Below are positions 38,153 to 49,289 of a stretch of DNA of 64,000 bases, in pieces; within the stretch, counting starts at the first letter, position 1, and each line of letters begins with the position of its first letter. This DNA comes from Saprospiraceae bacterium (GTDB lineage: Bacteria > Bacteroidota > Bacteroidia > Chitinophagales > Saprospiraceae), in the NCBI GenBank assembly GCA_016711125.1, contig JADJTQ010000002.1, forward strand, positions 434,001 to 498,000. The letters run 5' to 3'. Made by a program: the position numbers and the translations under genes. Below the pieces are notes generated by a model. It was not told where the DNA came from, did no database searches, and saw only the letters and a list, made by a program, of their open reading frames with translations.

Positions 38153-38825
38153 TCATGACGCCATGTCTGGCTTATCGATAAAGGATACGGAAGTTTGATC
38201 AGATAACGAAGTAAGACTTTCACGTGCAGCATCAAGACTATCTAAACTATTTGCTTTACAAACAAATGTAAGGTTAACCTTTCCTTCTCTTTGGTCCATT
38301 CGTTTGAGACTTAAGTATTGAAAATGCTTCTCAATAATTGAAACGATATTTTTCACATCAGTGATATCAGTTCTTATGTTGATGTACATGCGATCTTCCG
38401 TCACCGGTGTGCGTTTTCTAAATGATTGATTGAAGTAAATGATTGGCAAAATGCATGTCACTGCAACTACAGCAAGCACCGGTTTATTGGCCCCTGTCAC
38501 CAGACCAATTGCAATAGTTAAAAAGATATGTGAGCTCTTCCGGGTCCTTAATGGCGGCTCGAAAGCGAACGATCGAAAGTGCACCAACTAAACCCAAGGA
38601 AAGCGCCAAAGAAGATTTGATAACGGTAATGATCACAAAAGTAGTAAGAGCAAGGGGTATAAAATTCATACTAAACTTGCGTCGGTTGGTGACACTTGTA
38701 CCAAACTGTACGTAAAACACTCGTAACGCGAAGGCCAGAATTGCTGCCACCATTAAGTTGATCAGGAAATCGCTCAGACTTACTGAAGCATTAAACTCTT
38801 GTAAATATTCTTCAAAACGTAACAT
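38153..38825 (-). CDS. DUF4956 family membrane protein, split by a frameshift
   Basis: Two overlapping frames form one protein of about 223 residues from ATG 38825. The first part has several helices and the family signature LVGALSIVRFRAAIKDPEEL. The second continues with LTIAIGLVTGANKPVLAV and a soluble C-terminal domain (INIRTDITDVKNIVSIIE). The join is a run of five T in coding sense (38520-38524); either one T fewer or two more restore the frame, the latter giving the family-like YLFLTIAIG. DUF4956 proteins often sit beside CotH or polyphosphate (VTC-type) genes; here the neighbour is a large membrane protein. Function unknown. Confidence 0.8.
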
Positions 38826-38891
38826 TAAACAAAGTTGAAGTCGGTCAAACAGTATTAAAGGTCAGCATTTTTATTATATGTCACAAGCTTA

Positions 38892-41163
38892 CTAAGGCAG
38901 GACATAATTGTTGTACAAATTTTGAGGTTCTTCATTAACAAAAACGGTCTGGTTAGACGACTTGATCATCAAATTATCAATCGTCGTTTTACCGCCATAA
39001 ACGATGATTTTATGATATGCAGTTTTCTTGAGAGGAATACTCACCCGGACCCAGTGGTTATAGATTTCGGTCAAATCCCAGGTCTCTATTCTACCTTCCG
39101 AGGTCAATTGGTTTTTTTCAAATCCAAAAGAGTATTCATATGAAGGCATCCCCGAAAACTCGGGATCGATGTAAATCCAGAATGAAGCTTCCATCGGCGC
39201 ATCCCTTTGAGTTGAAAGAGTTGTATCGAGCACAATCATAGATTTTAACTTAGAATAGTATGAACTTTTTCCAGAAAGTGCCTTCGTGCGCAAAGGTTGA
39301 TCATCGAAGGATCTAAAAATCACTCCTTCACAATCGGGGATACATCGTAATTTACCAGATATATCTACAGTACTTGAATCATGGAGACTAGCTTCATAGG
39401 TGTTCGCCAGATAACTAATAGAATCACGGAATGCCTCTAGTGGTAATCGATATAGTTGGATGTACTGATCTTCCCAAAACAACTCGCCTTGACGTAAAAT
39501 ACCTCTTTCGGCCTCTCTCAACTCGCTTCCGACCGTATATAACATCAACAGGGGTCGTTGATCCATATCGAGGAGGCGCTTTTTTGCGATATAAGAGGAA
39601 GAAATGAGTTGGATGCTTGACAAGGTTTGCGACAATGAAGGCCTCGATGCACTGGATTGAAGAATCGGAAGACCAGTATGAAAGGCACATTTCATCGCCT
39701 CATTATGCGCTGACAAGTTCTTTTCAAATGTCATTTTGTCCGTTCTGACTGCTACTAACGGTAAAGAAAAAATGGCCTGAAATTCATTGGGCTTGATATT
39801 TAGATTTGCAAAGCGATCCAAATATTCCTGACTGGTATTCTCCAATTTATCATTGCGAACAATTGAAACTGGTCCGTGATTTAAGTAAAACGATCCAGCA
39901 TCAAAGAGCCAAATCAGGATGATGATCATATATCCTGCAGGACGTAATACGGTGTATTTGCTCCCTGACACATCTTGCAATAAACGATAGAAATAGGTGG
40001 CAGCGGCAATATTGATCACATAAAAAAAGATCCAGCTAAACCGACCCAGGGCCCTAAACTGTTTAAGCGGCGTTATTATCTCTGGGATAAATTGCAAACC
40101 CCACTCAAAGGGTAAACACATCGAAAACAAGAGCATCAAGACTGATGCTCCAATAATCGGGCGCATATCTGAAATCATATGGAAACCAAGCTGGCTTTTT
40201 CGGATTAGATTCTGGAATTGAAGGGCTAAAAAACCAGCGATAAAAAATAGAGCCAGGGTGCCTACAAAGGCCCTACCTTCCCAATTTATGGAGAGCTTAA
40301 AAAGCCCAGACAAAAAAGTGGTGGCCGCACCGTAGTGTGGTAAAAAGACACTTTCTATCGTGGCATGGTATACATAAAAACCGTATGGAGCCATGGGTCG
40401 ATCATGGACACTGTCAGTCAGATGAGAGATTAAGAGAATAATCGCAATGGGTAAGAGCACAGATAGTACCAGCCCACCATTTAGCCGGTAGTCAAATTTG
40501 ATTTTGGATGTTCTTCCTGACATCCAGGATACTAATACATAACAAAAGATAAATCCTGACCCCATGGCTAAATAGTATAAGTGTACTCCGCCCACTAACA
40601 ACCCCCAAAAGCCTAACACTCCTATCCATGACATTTTGTATTTACCTTTTTCAATCTGCAGCAACAAATACCAAAATACGGGAATTACAAAAGCATAGGA
40701 TAAACTTAGATGGCCATGCAATCGATCCCACTGGGGAAAGAAAAATAATGCCAAGGGAGGCCAGGATAGCATACCAGACCGGTAAGCGATAGTGGATCAG
40801 TATAAGGTAGATCACAACAGCTCCGAATACGAAACCCAACAAGATTGAAAGGTTGATAATGGCCACGCTGTTTGCGGCAATAGAGATTAGATGATTATCA
40901 ATTACATTTAGTAATAAGGCATAAAACGGATGGGTGTCGGTGTACAAGAGGTTTTCTCCGTATGGGTAATTTACTCCTGAAAACCGGAGTCCGTTATCAT
41001 ATTTAAGGTAATAGCCTAGATTAAAGTAATTCTTTAGTCCATCCCCGGAATTCGCAAAAAGAAACCCATTTGGATGCTGAATAACTTGGCCAAAACCCGG
41101 CCAGAGCAGGAGAATGGTCAAGGATACTAAGATGCCAATTCCTAACCAAAGGGGTTTGATCAT
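38892..41163 (-). CDS. Large polytopic membrane protein with extracytoplasmic C-terminus, split by a frameshift
   Basis: About 756 residues from ATG 41163 (MIKPLWLGIGILVSL). The first ~480 residues hold 10-12 hydrophobic helices. An early extracytoplasmic loop contains FANSGDGLKNYFNLGYYL and VNYPYGENLLYTDTHP, a layout reminiscent of GT-C-type glycosyltransferases. The C-terminal ~270 residues are soluble, with a carbohydrate-binding-like stretch (WVRVSIPLKKTAYHKIIVYG). The frame changes at a run of five T in coding sense (40741-40745); four T give GIIFFPQWDRLHGHLSLSY. I suspect lipid-linked sugar transfer but cannot name the family. Confidence 0.65.
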
Positions 41164-41256
41164 ACCATTCTTGTCTTGACATCGAAAATACGACAAATAG
41201 AAGGCCCTATAGCCAGGATCCTGAAAAAACAGACTTAGCTAGTTGCTTTTGGTCGA

Positions 41257-43875
41257 TCACCCATTCATAAAGTTCTGATATATACTGATAATTTGTGGAT
41301 TTTCTTCTGCTGAAATGATCCGATCTATTTTTGCACGCAAGGAAGTTACTTGATCTTCTGATAGAAGGTTTTTTTTCTTCTCGGCAGATTTTAAAAGCGA
41401 TATCATGCTTCGGGTTGCTGCAATCTTAGTGTAGGGCGATATACTATTTCCACTGGTGGCAACTGTTTCAAATTTATCCATCCAAATCATTTTAGTCTCA
41501 GCATCGGTAAGTTGCAACAAGCTTTCAAGTGATTGGTAGAAATCCAAACTTGGAAGACCTTCTACGGACCTAAAGTGTTTTTCAAAGTACACTAGTTTAC
41601 TGGTATCTCCCGCCTCACCGTAGATGTTCGAAATCGCTGCCACTATATCTGACTGGGACTCGTTTTCAATAGACTTTAACGCTACTCCAGCCATTTCGGG
41701 ATCAACCAGATCAAGAGCTAAAATTGATGCTGCAACCACCGGATATGGATCAACGTCATTGATTCCTTGAGCAATTGCATCCTTATATTGATCTTTGCCA
41801 AGGTCACCAAGCAGGTAAATGGCATCTGCTTTAACCATGCTGTGTTCATCTTCCTTGGCAACCCGGGCTAGTAGAGCTTGATCCTCTTCGTGTTCTTCCC
41901 AATTGTAGGCACTTAAGGCAGCTCGACGTACAGACCAATGGGGATCTTGAATGGCTTGCAAGATGATACCTGAATTGTCCGGATCTTCCTCATTTCCTAA
42001 TTTTGAAATAGCAACTGTGCGCAACGTTAGTGAATTCTCGGGCCGGTATAGCCGGCGATATTGATCTAAAGTATACTCCTCGTTAATTATGGCTAGTAGC
42101 TCTCGGTCTGGGTCAAGTACGATGACCAGGGGCTCTTCTTCAAGCTCCAGCGTAATAGTTTCATCTCTGGAATCAATCAAAATCTCTATCCTTTCCGTTC
42201 GATTGTTTTCGTAGTAGATCTCAACTGAAGTAGGCAATACGAATAGCGGTAGATTGCCATCTTGGCTTTGTTTTATGGTCAGTGATGCAGATTGATTATC
42301 GGGCATCCATGAATAGGCAAAATCTAATTGAGGGTGACCTTCAGATAAGTACCATTGATTGAAAAACCAATTCAGATCTAGCCCGGTGATATCTTCAAAT
42401 GCCAGACGAAGGTCATGAACTTCGACAGAGTTTAGAGCGTGCACTGTCAAATAATGGTTTAGTGACTCAAAAAAGGCTTCGTCACCGACAAGATTTCTTA
42501 ACATATTTAGTACCAAACCTCCTTTATTGTAACTGTGAGCATCAAACATATTTTCTTTGTCTGCATACGCAAAGTCAATCAGAGGATGGGTTTCTTGTGC
42601 TGCTTGATAGAGATAACCCTGGGCCTCTTGAAGCCGATGATATTCTGCTTCATCTTTTCCATATTTGTGTTCCAGCCAGAGGTACTCGGCATAGTTGGCA
42701 AAACCTTCGTTGAGGGTGAGATTTGACCAGCTCTCACAAGTCACGTAGTCACCAAACCAGTGATGAAACATTTCATGAGCAACGATGCCATCATTATGAT
42801 TGTCGATCAGCTCACGTTTATGTTTTTGGACGAATTCGCCAAAGATGACAGCAGTTGTATTTTCCATAGCTCCTGAAACGTAGTCTCTCACGATGATCTG
42901 AGAAAACTTTGGCCAAGGATATTCAATACCGGTTTTTGTGCTAAAGAACGACAGCATCTCCGGCGTATGGGCAAAAATTTCTCTTGCATCATCTTCATAT
43001 TCAGGCTCTACGTAATATGATACTTCTTTTCCCTTCCACTCATCATTTACTTTTGCATATTCACCCACTGCCAGCATAAAGAGATATGGAGCATGTGGCA
43101 TATCCATTACCCAATAATCGGTGCGGGTTCCATCTTCGTTTTTGGTCGAATTTTTTAAGACACCGTTTGACAGAGTTACAAACCGGTCTTCGACGGTGAG
43201 ATAGATTTCCTGAGTGCTTCGTTCATTTGGTTTATCAATCGTCGGAAACCAACGAGAGTTAAATTCGGTTTCTCCCTGTGTCCAAATCTGCTGGGGTTTG
43301 TTTCCCTCTTCTCCATTGGCATTAATGAAGAAAAGCCCCTGATCAGAAGTTATCGCTGCGCTGCCATCCTTGCCTTGTTTGGGTGTAGCCAGATAATTGA
43401 TCGCGACATTAAATTTTTCTTCCCGGGTGTATAACCGGCCTAGGTTTATGCGAATTTGCTCATTATCATACGAATATTGATCTATCAGCTGATTTCCGAT
43501 CGAAATATTTTGAATATCAGAATCTTTAGCGTCTAGTATTAAAATCGAATCAGGATAGAAATAGGTTGTCAATGATAAAATTTCCGAACCGATCACCAGC
43601 TCTTTGCTACAGTCAAATCTTATCTCTAGCTTCGTATGTAAAAGATCAAAGGAGCGGACTGTTGTAGCACGGTAGGTTGGCTGTTCCTGAAGCCCGATAG
43701 ACTCATCTTTAGCATCAGCTTTAACCACAAGGGTATCAAGTTCTCTAAACTCTGTGGAATCATCCAAATCAAGTGAAGCCATTGGTAGCGGCTCAGGTGC
43801 CAAGATCTTAGGACTACTACAATTCACCCACAATAAGCCACTGATTATAAGGTATATCAATCTGTTTACAGCCAT
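41257..43875 (-). CDS. M1 family aminopeptidase lipoprotein
   Basis: An 872-residue gluzincin. The N-terminus is a lipoprotein signal with Cys19 (LLWVNCSSPK). The exopeptidase motif GAMENTTAVIF is near residue 335, the zinc site HEMFHHWFGDY begins at His367, and NEGFANYAEYLW supplies the third ligand Glu390. Residues ~600-870 look like HEAT-type helical repeats (HWSVRRAALSAYNWE; AIYLLGDLGKDQYKDAI). It trims peptides, probably at the outer membrane or periplasm. 58 bases separate it from the dapD gene transcribed ahead of it. Confidence 0.94.
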   Translation of the reverse strand: MAVNRLIYLIISGLLWVNCSSPKILAPEPLPMASLDLDDSTEFRELDTLVVKADAKDESIGLQEQPTYRATTVRSFDLLHTKLEIRFDCSKELVIGSEILSLTTYFYPDSILILDAKDSDIQNISIGNQLIDQYSYDNEQIRINLGRLYTREEKFNVAINYLATPKQGKDGSAAITSDQGLFFINANGEEGNKPQQIWTQGETEFNSRWFPTIDKPNERSTQEIYLTVEDRFVTLSNGVLKNSTKNEDGTRTDYWVMDMPHAPYLFMLAVGEYAKVNDEWKGKEVSYYVEPEYEDDAREIFAHTPEMLSFFSTKTGIEYPWPKFSQIIVRDYVSGAMENTTAVIFGEFVQKHKRELIDNHNDGIVAHEMFHHWFGDYVTCESWSNLTLNEGFANYAEYLWLEHKYGKDEAEYHRLQEAQGYLYQAAQETHPLIDFAYADKENMFDAHSYNKGGLVLNMLRNLVGDEAFFESLNHYLTVHALNSVEVHDLRLAFEDITGLDLNWFFNQWYLSEGHPQLDFAYSWMPDNQSASLTIKQSQDGNLPLFVLPTSVEIYYENNRTERIEILIDSRDETITLELEEEPLVIVLDPDRELLAIINEEYTLDQYRRLYRPENSLTLRTVAISKLGNEEDPDNSGIILQAIQDPHWSVRRAALSAYNWEEHEEDQALLARVAKEDEHSMVKADAIYLLGDLGKDQYKDAIAQGINDVDPYPVVAASILALDLVDPEMAGVALKSIENESQSDIVAAISNIYGEAGDTSKLVYFEKHFRSVEGLPSLDFYQSLESLLQLTDAETKMIWMDKFETVATSGNSISPYTKIAATRSMISLLKSAEKKKNLLSEDQVTSLRAKIDRIISAEENPQIISIYQNFMNG

Positions 43876-43934
43876 TATCTTTAATTTTATCTCCGAGTGA
43901 AAGTCTCGAAAAATTTATCAAAACTATTTATCTG

Positions 43935-44750
43935 CTAAACGGCAATGCTGTGATCTCTCAACACATCGTTTAGTGACACTTTTTTGTCGGTACTTTCTTT
44001 CCGTTGTCCTATAATCAAAGCACAAGCCACCTGATAATCTCCGGCAGGAAAAGATTTGGTATAGGTACCTGGTATGACAACGCTCCGAGGTGGCACTGCA
44101 CCCCGGTGGGTCACGGGATTGTTGCCTGTCACATCGATAATGTGGGTTGATTGGGTCAAAACAACGTTTGCTCCCAATACCGCTTCCGAACCAACCCGGA
44201 CACCTTCTACTACAATACATCGTGAACCAATGAAACAGTTATCTTCAATGATCGTCGGGGAAGCCTGGAGGGGTTCTAGTACACCACCTATTCCTACACC
44301 ACCACTTAAGTGGACGTTTCGTCCGATCTGGGCACAAGAACCAACAGTGGCCCAAGTGTCTACCATGGTACCTGCTCCTACCCATGCACCGATATTAACA
44401 TAGCTAGGCATCATAATGACTCCTTTTTCTAAGAAACTGCCATGTCGGGCAATAGCATGGGGTACGACTCGAACACCGAGCTTTTCATATCCTTTTTTCA
44501 ATGGAATTTTATCATGAAATTCAAATGGACCTATTTCAATGGTAGTCATTTGTTGTATAGGAAAGTACAGCACTACTGCTTTTTTAACCCATTGATTGAC
44601 AGTCCATTCATTGTCAGATGGTTCAGCGACCCTCACTTTACCTTTATCGAGCAGTTCAATTACATTTCGGATAGCATCCTGGCAGCTGGCATTCGAAAGC
44701 AATGAACGATCATCCCAAATTTGATTAATCTGGTCTTCTAAATTCTTCAT
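43935..44750 (-). CDS. dapD: Tetrahydrodipicolinate N-succinyltransferase
   Basis: A 271-residue DapD of normal length. The N-terminal helical part ends near residue 100. The left-handed beta-helix of hexapeptide repeats follows (YVNIGAWVGAGTMVDTWATV; HLSGGVGIGGVLEPLQA), and the C-terminal PPRSVVIPGTYTKSFPAGDY is conserved. It uses succinyl-CoA in the succinylase branch of lysine and diaminopimelate synthesis. Upstream is the PAP2-like gene on the same strand, 43 bases away. Confidence 0.97.
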   Translation of the reverse strand: MKNLEDQINQIWDDRSLLSNASCQDAIRNVIELLDKGKVRVAEPSDNEWTVNQWVKKAVVLYFPIQQMTTIEIGPFEFHDKIPLKKGYEKLGVRVVPHAIARHGSFLEKGVIMMPSYVNIGAWVGAGTMVDTWATVGSCAQIGRNVHLSGGVGIGGVLEPLQASPTIIEDNCFIGSRCIVVEGVRVGSEAVLGANVVLTQSTHIIDVTGNNPVTHRGAVPPRSVVIPGTYTKSFPAGDYQVACALIIGQRKESTDKKVSLNDVLRDHSIAV

Positions 44751-44793
44751 TCTTAATTTGATTAAATGACAAGAATACTTGGTGCGAGCGAAA

Positions 44794-45450
44794 TTATAAT
44801 AAAAATCTTATTGCCATCAATTGAGATGTAAATCCCACCAAAAACCACCGTAAATATCTCTCGTTGTATGGGCAGAGAGAATAAGTCTGGCACTGGCAAC
44901 TAAAACCGCTCACCAGAATGAACCCAATCATGATTACCCGAGAATGTATGGTCCAGTTGAAGAGCGATAAAGAATGATATCCAAAAGACCATAACAAATT
45001 GACAAGCAGCCCCAAAAGACCTCCCCAAGCCACAGTGTGTAAACTTATCTTTGAAAATACATTAATCAAAAATGAAATTGATAAGGCAATGACCGAACCC
45101 AGGGTAAACACGCCCACCACAATTGGTATATCAGCATTGCGATAAACATTGATATAAAACCAGGAGTAAAAAACGATGCAAATGATCAATGGACCGATTC
45201 GCTCCTCTTTGGTCTGCAAATCAAGGCTTTTGACCAGACCGATCAATTTCATGAATAGGATGGAAACAAAGGGCAACAAGAAAGTATAGGCAAAACATAT
45301 CAAAATCAGGGGTAATTCATCATATAAGTCAACCGCACCAAACAAATAGGGATTGAACCCGATGATAAGGATCAGGCCGTAGGTAAGGACTAGAAGTGGG
45401 TGAGAGATAGCCGAAATAATCCAAGCAAACAGTCTTCCGCTACCTATCAT
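44794..45450 (-). CDS. PAP2-like membrane protein with two compensating frameshifts
   Basis: A 218-residue protein with five or six helices. As written, residues ~181-202 read CQTYSLCPYNERYLRW, which is unlike any membrane helix. Another frame of the same bases reads ARLILSAHTTRDIYGG, which fits the C-terminal PAP2 motif SRxxxxxHxxxD. One G too many at 44906-44907 and one T too few in the coding run of five T (44840-44844) would explain the shift out and back. I therefore read it as a phosphatidic-acid-phosphatase-type protein. The early motif (LQTKEERIGPL) is only loosely like KxxxxxxRP. It follows the PD40-OmpA gene by two bases. Confidence 0.6.
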   Translation of the reverse strand: MIGSGRLFAWIISAISHPLLVLTYGLILIIGFNPYLFGAVDLYDELPLILICFAYTFLLPFVSILFMKLIGLVKSLDLQTKEERIGPLIICIVFYSWFYINVYRNADIPIVVGVFTLGSVIALSISFLINVFSKISLHTVAWGGLLGLLVNLLWSFGYHSLSLFNWTIHSRVIMIGFILVSGFSCQCQTYSLCPYNERYLRWFLVGFTSQLMAIRFLL

Positions 45451-45452
45451 TA

Positions 45453-47118
45453 TCAGGTCTTGGTGATAACTACTTCTACTCTCCGATTTTTCGCCCTTTG
45501 ATCCTCAGAAGAATTATCGGTGATTGGTTTGCTCGGCCCATAACCTTTTGTCTTGATGCGGAACGATGGGATACCGGATTGCACCATGTATCTTTTAACC
45601 GCTATTGCTCTGTTTTCCGAAAGTTGGTATAGAGCCCAGGAATCACCGATATTGTCAGTGTGACCATTAATATTTACCTGTATGTTGGAATGCTGTTCAA
45701 GTATCTGCGCCAAACGATCAAGTTCCGAATATGACCCAGATAATATTCGATCGTTTCCACGCATGAAAAAAATCGGATCCATAGAAATTCTCGTATTGAC
45801 ACGAATGGGGTCTACTAAAATTTTCAGAATGCCCTTATCAAGTGAATTCTGGTTTGATAAATCGATTTTTTGGTTACGCGTGATATACCCTTCTTTACTG
45901 ACTTCCAACTTGATTAGCTTGTCTTCCGAGGGATCAATATTTGCACCATTTTTAGTGACTAAAATCTGATGGTTAAATCCTTCATCCTGTAAAGCACTAT
46001 ATTTTAGTTCAGCATCGATAGCTTCTCCCGTAATACCATCGACGACCAAGCACTTTATCGTTACTTTGGCTGGGATTTTTCTGCTGACTAGCAGAGGTTT
46101 TTGCGAACTCACCCTGACCGCCTCAGGCTGAAAATACTTCACCCGGAAAATATCGCTTGACCCTTCACGAGTGCTGGTGAAATACAAGTACCCAGTTCGT
46201 CTGTTTAAAAAAGGTTGAGCATCGTCATTAGAAGAATTGATTGGTTGAGGTAAGGCCTCGGGAATCGACCAATTTGTCCAGCTCTCATCTAATCGTTCGG
46301 AAACGAAAATATCCTGGCCTCCAGACCCTCCGCTACGATCAGAGGAAAAAAATAAAAAATTGTTTGTCGTCTGAGATGAAAGGAGTTATCTCATTGGCGT
46401 GCGTATTAATGATTGAACCCATATGTTCGGGAGCACTCCAAAGGGTGGTGTGAATACGAAATGAAACATATAGATCATTAAGACCTTTGCTATCTTCTTT
46501 CGCCAGGGATAAGATCATCACCTCATTGTCTTTACTAAGGGTGAGATTGACTCCTGCCTCAATATTGTGGTAATCGTAGATAAACAGGGGTTCGGGAAAC
46601 CTCCAATCATTTTGATTGTCTTTCTTCGCAAAAGAAAAACCCTTTTGCATACTCCCGTCTTTAAAAAATTGATTAACGATTACGATCGTCGATGGATCTG
46701 TTGTCACAGCGCAAACACTATTTGGTAAGGCACTATTAAGGGGATAGGTAGGATGTTCAACTTTGTCAAATAGGTCCCTGTCTGAAGCTGCTATCCAGAT
46801 ATCCTGGTTAAAGGCAGAAGCAACAGGATTTGTACAATTTTGCTCACCAAGTTGTGTGTAGATCTCCTGCAATTTTAGACTATAGTCCGGAAATGACAAG
46901 GTTTTGCTAAAATCAGAATCGTCGACCTTAAGTGTCTTGTCAAAAGAAGGATGACCGACCCTAGTGAAATAGATGGTCTGTCCGTCCAGACTAACGACAG
47001 GGTTGATTTCATCGTACTTGGTATTGATCTTGCCGTTGAGTTTTTCTAAGGTGTAAAGCGGCTCCGGACCAGGCACAAGTGTAATGAAAACAGCCGTAAG
47101 GATGCTTAAATAGTTCAT
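45453..47118 (-). CDS. PD40-OmpA envelope protein, split by a frameshift
   Basis: About 554 residues from ATG 47118, preceded by a well-formed promoter. A short signal peptide is followed by PD40 beta-propeller repeats (INPVVSLDGQTIYFTRVG; ANEITPFISDDKQFFIF). The frame then ends at a run of seven T in coding sense (46346-46352); six T continue as FSSDRSGGSGGQDIFVSE. The C-terminal part has a CarboxypepD-like segment and an OmpA domain (INGHTDNIGDSWALYQLS; KNRRVEVVITKT). Such proteins bind peptidoglycan and are typical of Bacteroidota. First gene of a likely operon with the PAP2-like gene and dapD. Confidence 0.85.
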
Positions 47119-47136
47119 GTGGCAGTTTAACTATGG

Positions 47137-47167
47137 CAAAAATAACAAAGATCTAAATAAGCGCAAA
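47137..47167 (-). promoter_or_regulatory. Bacteroidota-type promoter of the PD40-OmpA gene
   Basis: On the minus strand the -33 element TTTG (47164-47167) and the -7 element TATTTTTG (47137-47144) are separated by exactly 19 bases, fitting TTTG-N19-TAnnTTTG. The predicted start of transcription is about 12 bases before the ATG at 47118. Confidence 0.7.
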
Positions 47168-47496
47168 TCAATAATTTACAAATTAACGATTATGCTTATT
47201 TGTGTTAAGTTCTGGTGGAGAGTCGAAATTGAAAGTGAATTTACAAATACAAATTCACTTACGAAACAATAAACGATCATATACTACAGTCTGTTGTTCT
47301 CTTGAATAAAAAAACCAAATCATCATCAGCCTCTCAGCCTCTCATATGATCAACGAACTAACAGCAAGCATGGCTATCCAGAACCGAATTTTCATTTCAA
47401 GTGTTTTCATATGACGTCAACTGTTTAAGCTGCACCAGGCAAATTTGTTACTTGGAGAAGTATAACAGTTGATAGAGTAAACGTTATATCTGTCAG
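47168..47496. other. AT-rich divergent intergenic region
   Basis: 329 bases upstream of the DUF4294 gene. No supported ORF. TCATATGA occurs twice (47343-47350 and 47407-47414). No clear plus-strand TAnnTTTG promoter was found. Confidence 0.4.
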
Positions 47497-48108
47497 ATGA
47501 AATTAATTGGATCTTTAATGATCTCCATATTAGTAAGCGCTGCTTGCTTGAGCAGGTTAATAGCCCAAAATGGTCCAGCTCCTGAGAGAATCACAATAAA
47601 CGGTCAGGTTGTTACGGCTGTTATCACTGGCAATGACACACTCTATGTTGCCGATCTTGAAGATGTCAGCGTGACTTCTAAACGGCATTTTAATTCAAAA
47701 GATGAATATGCTTTGTATCAGCGCTACCGGAGGTATGCCAATAAAGTTTATCCTTATGCCGTCGACGCCATCCGAATATTCAGGGAGCTTGAAGAGATTA
47801 CCAATACTATGAAGCCTCGTGAACAACGAAAACATATCAGGCGGCTACAAAAAGAATTGAAAGATCAATTTGAAGACCCTCTAAAGAATTTGAGTCGTAC
47901 GCAAGGAAGAATTCTCGTTCATATGATCGAAAAAGAACTAGACACTCCGATGTATTTTCTAATCAAGGACCTTAGGAATGGTTTTACCGCTGGCTATTGG
48001 AATACTGCCGGCAAACTCTATGGATATAATTTAAGGAAAGGCTATATCATAGGCGAAGATCCAATTCTGGATATTGTATTGGAGGATTTTGATATCTCTC
48101 ACAAATAG
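47497..48108 (+). CDS. DUF4294 family exported protein
   Basis: A 203-residue protein with a signal peptide ending near RLIAQ. The body matches DUF4294: a short beta-rich start, then YRRYANKVYPYAVDAIRIFR and the basic helix EQRKHIRRLQKELKDQFEDP, then GYWNTAGKLYGYNLRKGY. The family is confined largely to Bacteroidota and has no assigned function. It lies 48 bases before mvaD on the same strand and may share its transcript. Confidence 0.85.
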   Translation: MKLIGSLMISILVSAACLSRLIAQNGPAPERITINGQVVTAVITGNDTLYVADLEDVSVTSKRHFNSKDEYALYQRYRRYANKVYPYAVDAIRIFRELEEITNTMKPREQRKHIRRLQKELKDQFEDPLKNLSRTQGRILVHMIEKELDTPMYFLIKDLRNGFTAGYWNTAGKLYGYNLRKGYIIGEDPILDIVLEDFDISHK

Positions 48109-48156
48109 GCAAAAATAGGTACATTGGTCACTCTCCCAAGAAGCAAAGAAAACTGT

Positions 48157-49266
48157 ATGCCATCCATCAAAGCGGATCAAGTTGGTTCAGTATCCTGGCA
48201 AAGTCCTTCCAATATTGCTTTAATCAAATATTGGGGTAAGCACGGCAATCAACTTCCCAATAATCCATCAATTAGTTTCACGCTGAGCAAATCTTTTTCT
48301 GAGACAACCATTACCTATTCTCCCCGGACCGCCTTTGATCGTCCAATTTCGCTCGACTTTTATTTTGAAGGAAAACAAAACAAACCTTTTTCAGATCGGG
48401 TAAGGCAATACTTGACGAAGCTGTTACCATCTTTTTCTTATTTGTCAGGGATTCATTTAGAGATCTCCTCTTCAAATTCTTTTCCGCACTCCGCAGGGAT
48501 CGCCTCTTCGGCTTCTGCATTCTCAGCTTTGGCAATGGCACTCTGTGACATTGATATACTTGTAGGAGACTCAGCCTCAGCCAGTCAAATAGACATAAGA
48601 AAAGCTTCGGAAATGGCGAGATTGGGCTCAGGTAGTGCATGTAGGTCTGTATATCCAAAAATGGCCTTATGGGGCCTTACAGATCAGATTGAGCAAAGCA
48701 CAGATTTGGCTTCGATTCCGATGGGAGACCAGATCCATGAGGTATTCAAAGATTATCGGGATGCCATTTTGATCGCAAGTCAGGATCAAAAGTCTGTCAG
48801 CAGCAGTATTGGACATAGTCTGATGCAAGATCATCCATTTGCGGAGACGCGATATCGGGAAGCACGAAGCAACCTTAATCAAATTCTGGTTGCCCTAAAG
48901 TCAGGTGATATCGAAAAAATGGGATTTATTACGGAAATGGAGGCCATGCAACTCCATGCCTTGATGTTATGCTCCAAGCCCAACTACATCCTACTTCAAC
49001 CTAATACGCTGCAAATCATCAGGGAGATCAAAAACTACAGAAAAGAAAGTAAGGTACCCGTACACTTCACGCTTGATGCAGGACCTAATGTACATATACT
49101 ATATCCGAGTTCTTTTCGTACAGAAGTGCGGAATCTTATTGAAGAAAGACTTCTCATCTATTGCCAAGACGCAAAGTGGATTGATGATCAGGTTGGTGAT
49201 GGCCCAAGTAAAAAGAATAATGGAGATAAAGGAGGACTGTTGAAATACTCACCTCGCGCTGATTAA
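48157..49266 (+). CDS. mvaD: Diphosphomevalonate decarboxylase
   Basis: A 369-residue GHMP-family enzyme from ATG 48157 (MPSIKADQVGSVSW). The N-terminal SPSNIALIKYWGKHGNQLP is the decarboxylase signature. SSNSFPHSAGIASSASAFSA is the ATP loop, and MARLGSGSACRSVYPKMALW with the later HFTLDAGPNVHILYP completes the active site. It converts mevalonate diphosphate to isopentenyl diphosphate, so this organism makes isoprenoids by the mevalonate route. Other pathway genes are not in the window. Confidence 0.95.
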   Translation: MPSIKADQVGSVSWQSPSNIALIKYWGKHGNQLPNNPSISFTLSKSFSETTITYSPRTAFDRPISLDFYFEGKQNKPFSDRVRQYLTKLLPSFSYLSGIHLEISSSNSFPHSAGIASSASAFSALAMALCDIDILVGDSASASQIDIRKASEMARLGSGSACRSVYPKMALWGLTDQIEQSTDLASIPMGDQIHEVFKDYRDAILIASQDQKSVSSSIGHSLMQDHPFAETRYREARSNLNQILVALKSGDIEKMGFITEMEAMQLHALMLCSKPNYILLQPNTLQIIREIKNYRKESKVPVHFTLDAGPNVHILYPSSFRTEVRNLIEERLLIYCQDAKWIDDQVGDGPSKKNNGDKGGLLKYSPRAD

Positions 49267-49289
49267 TAAAAATAAATGCTTACTATAAC

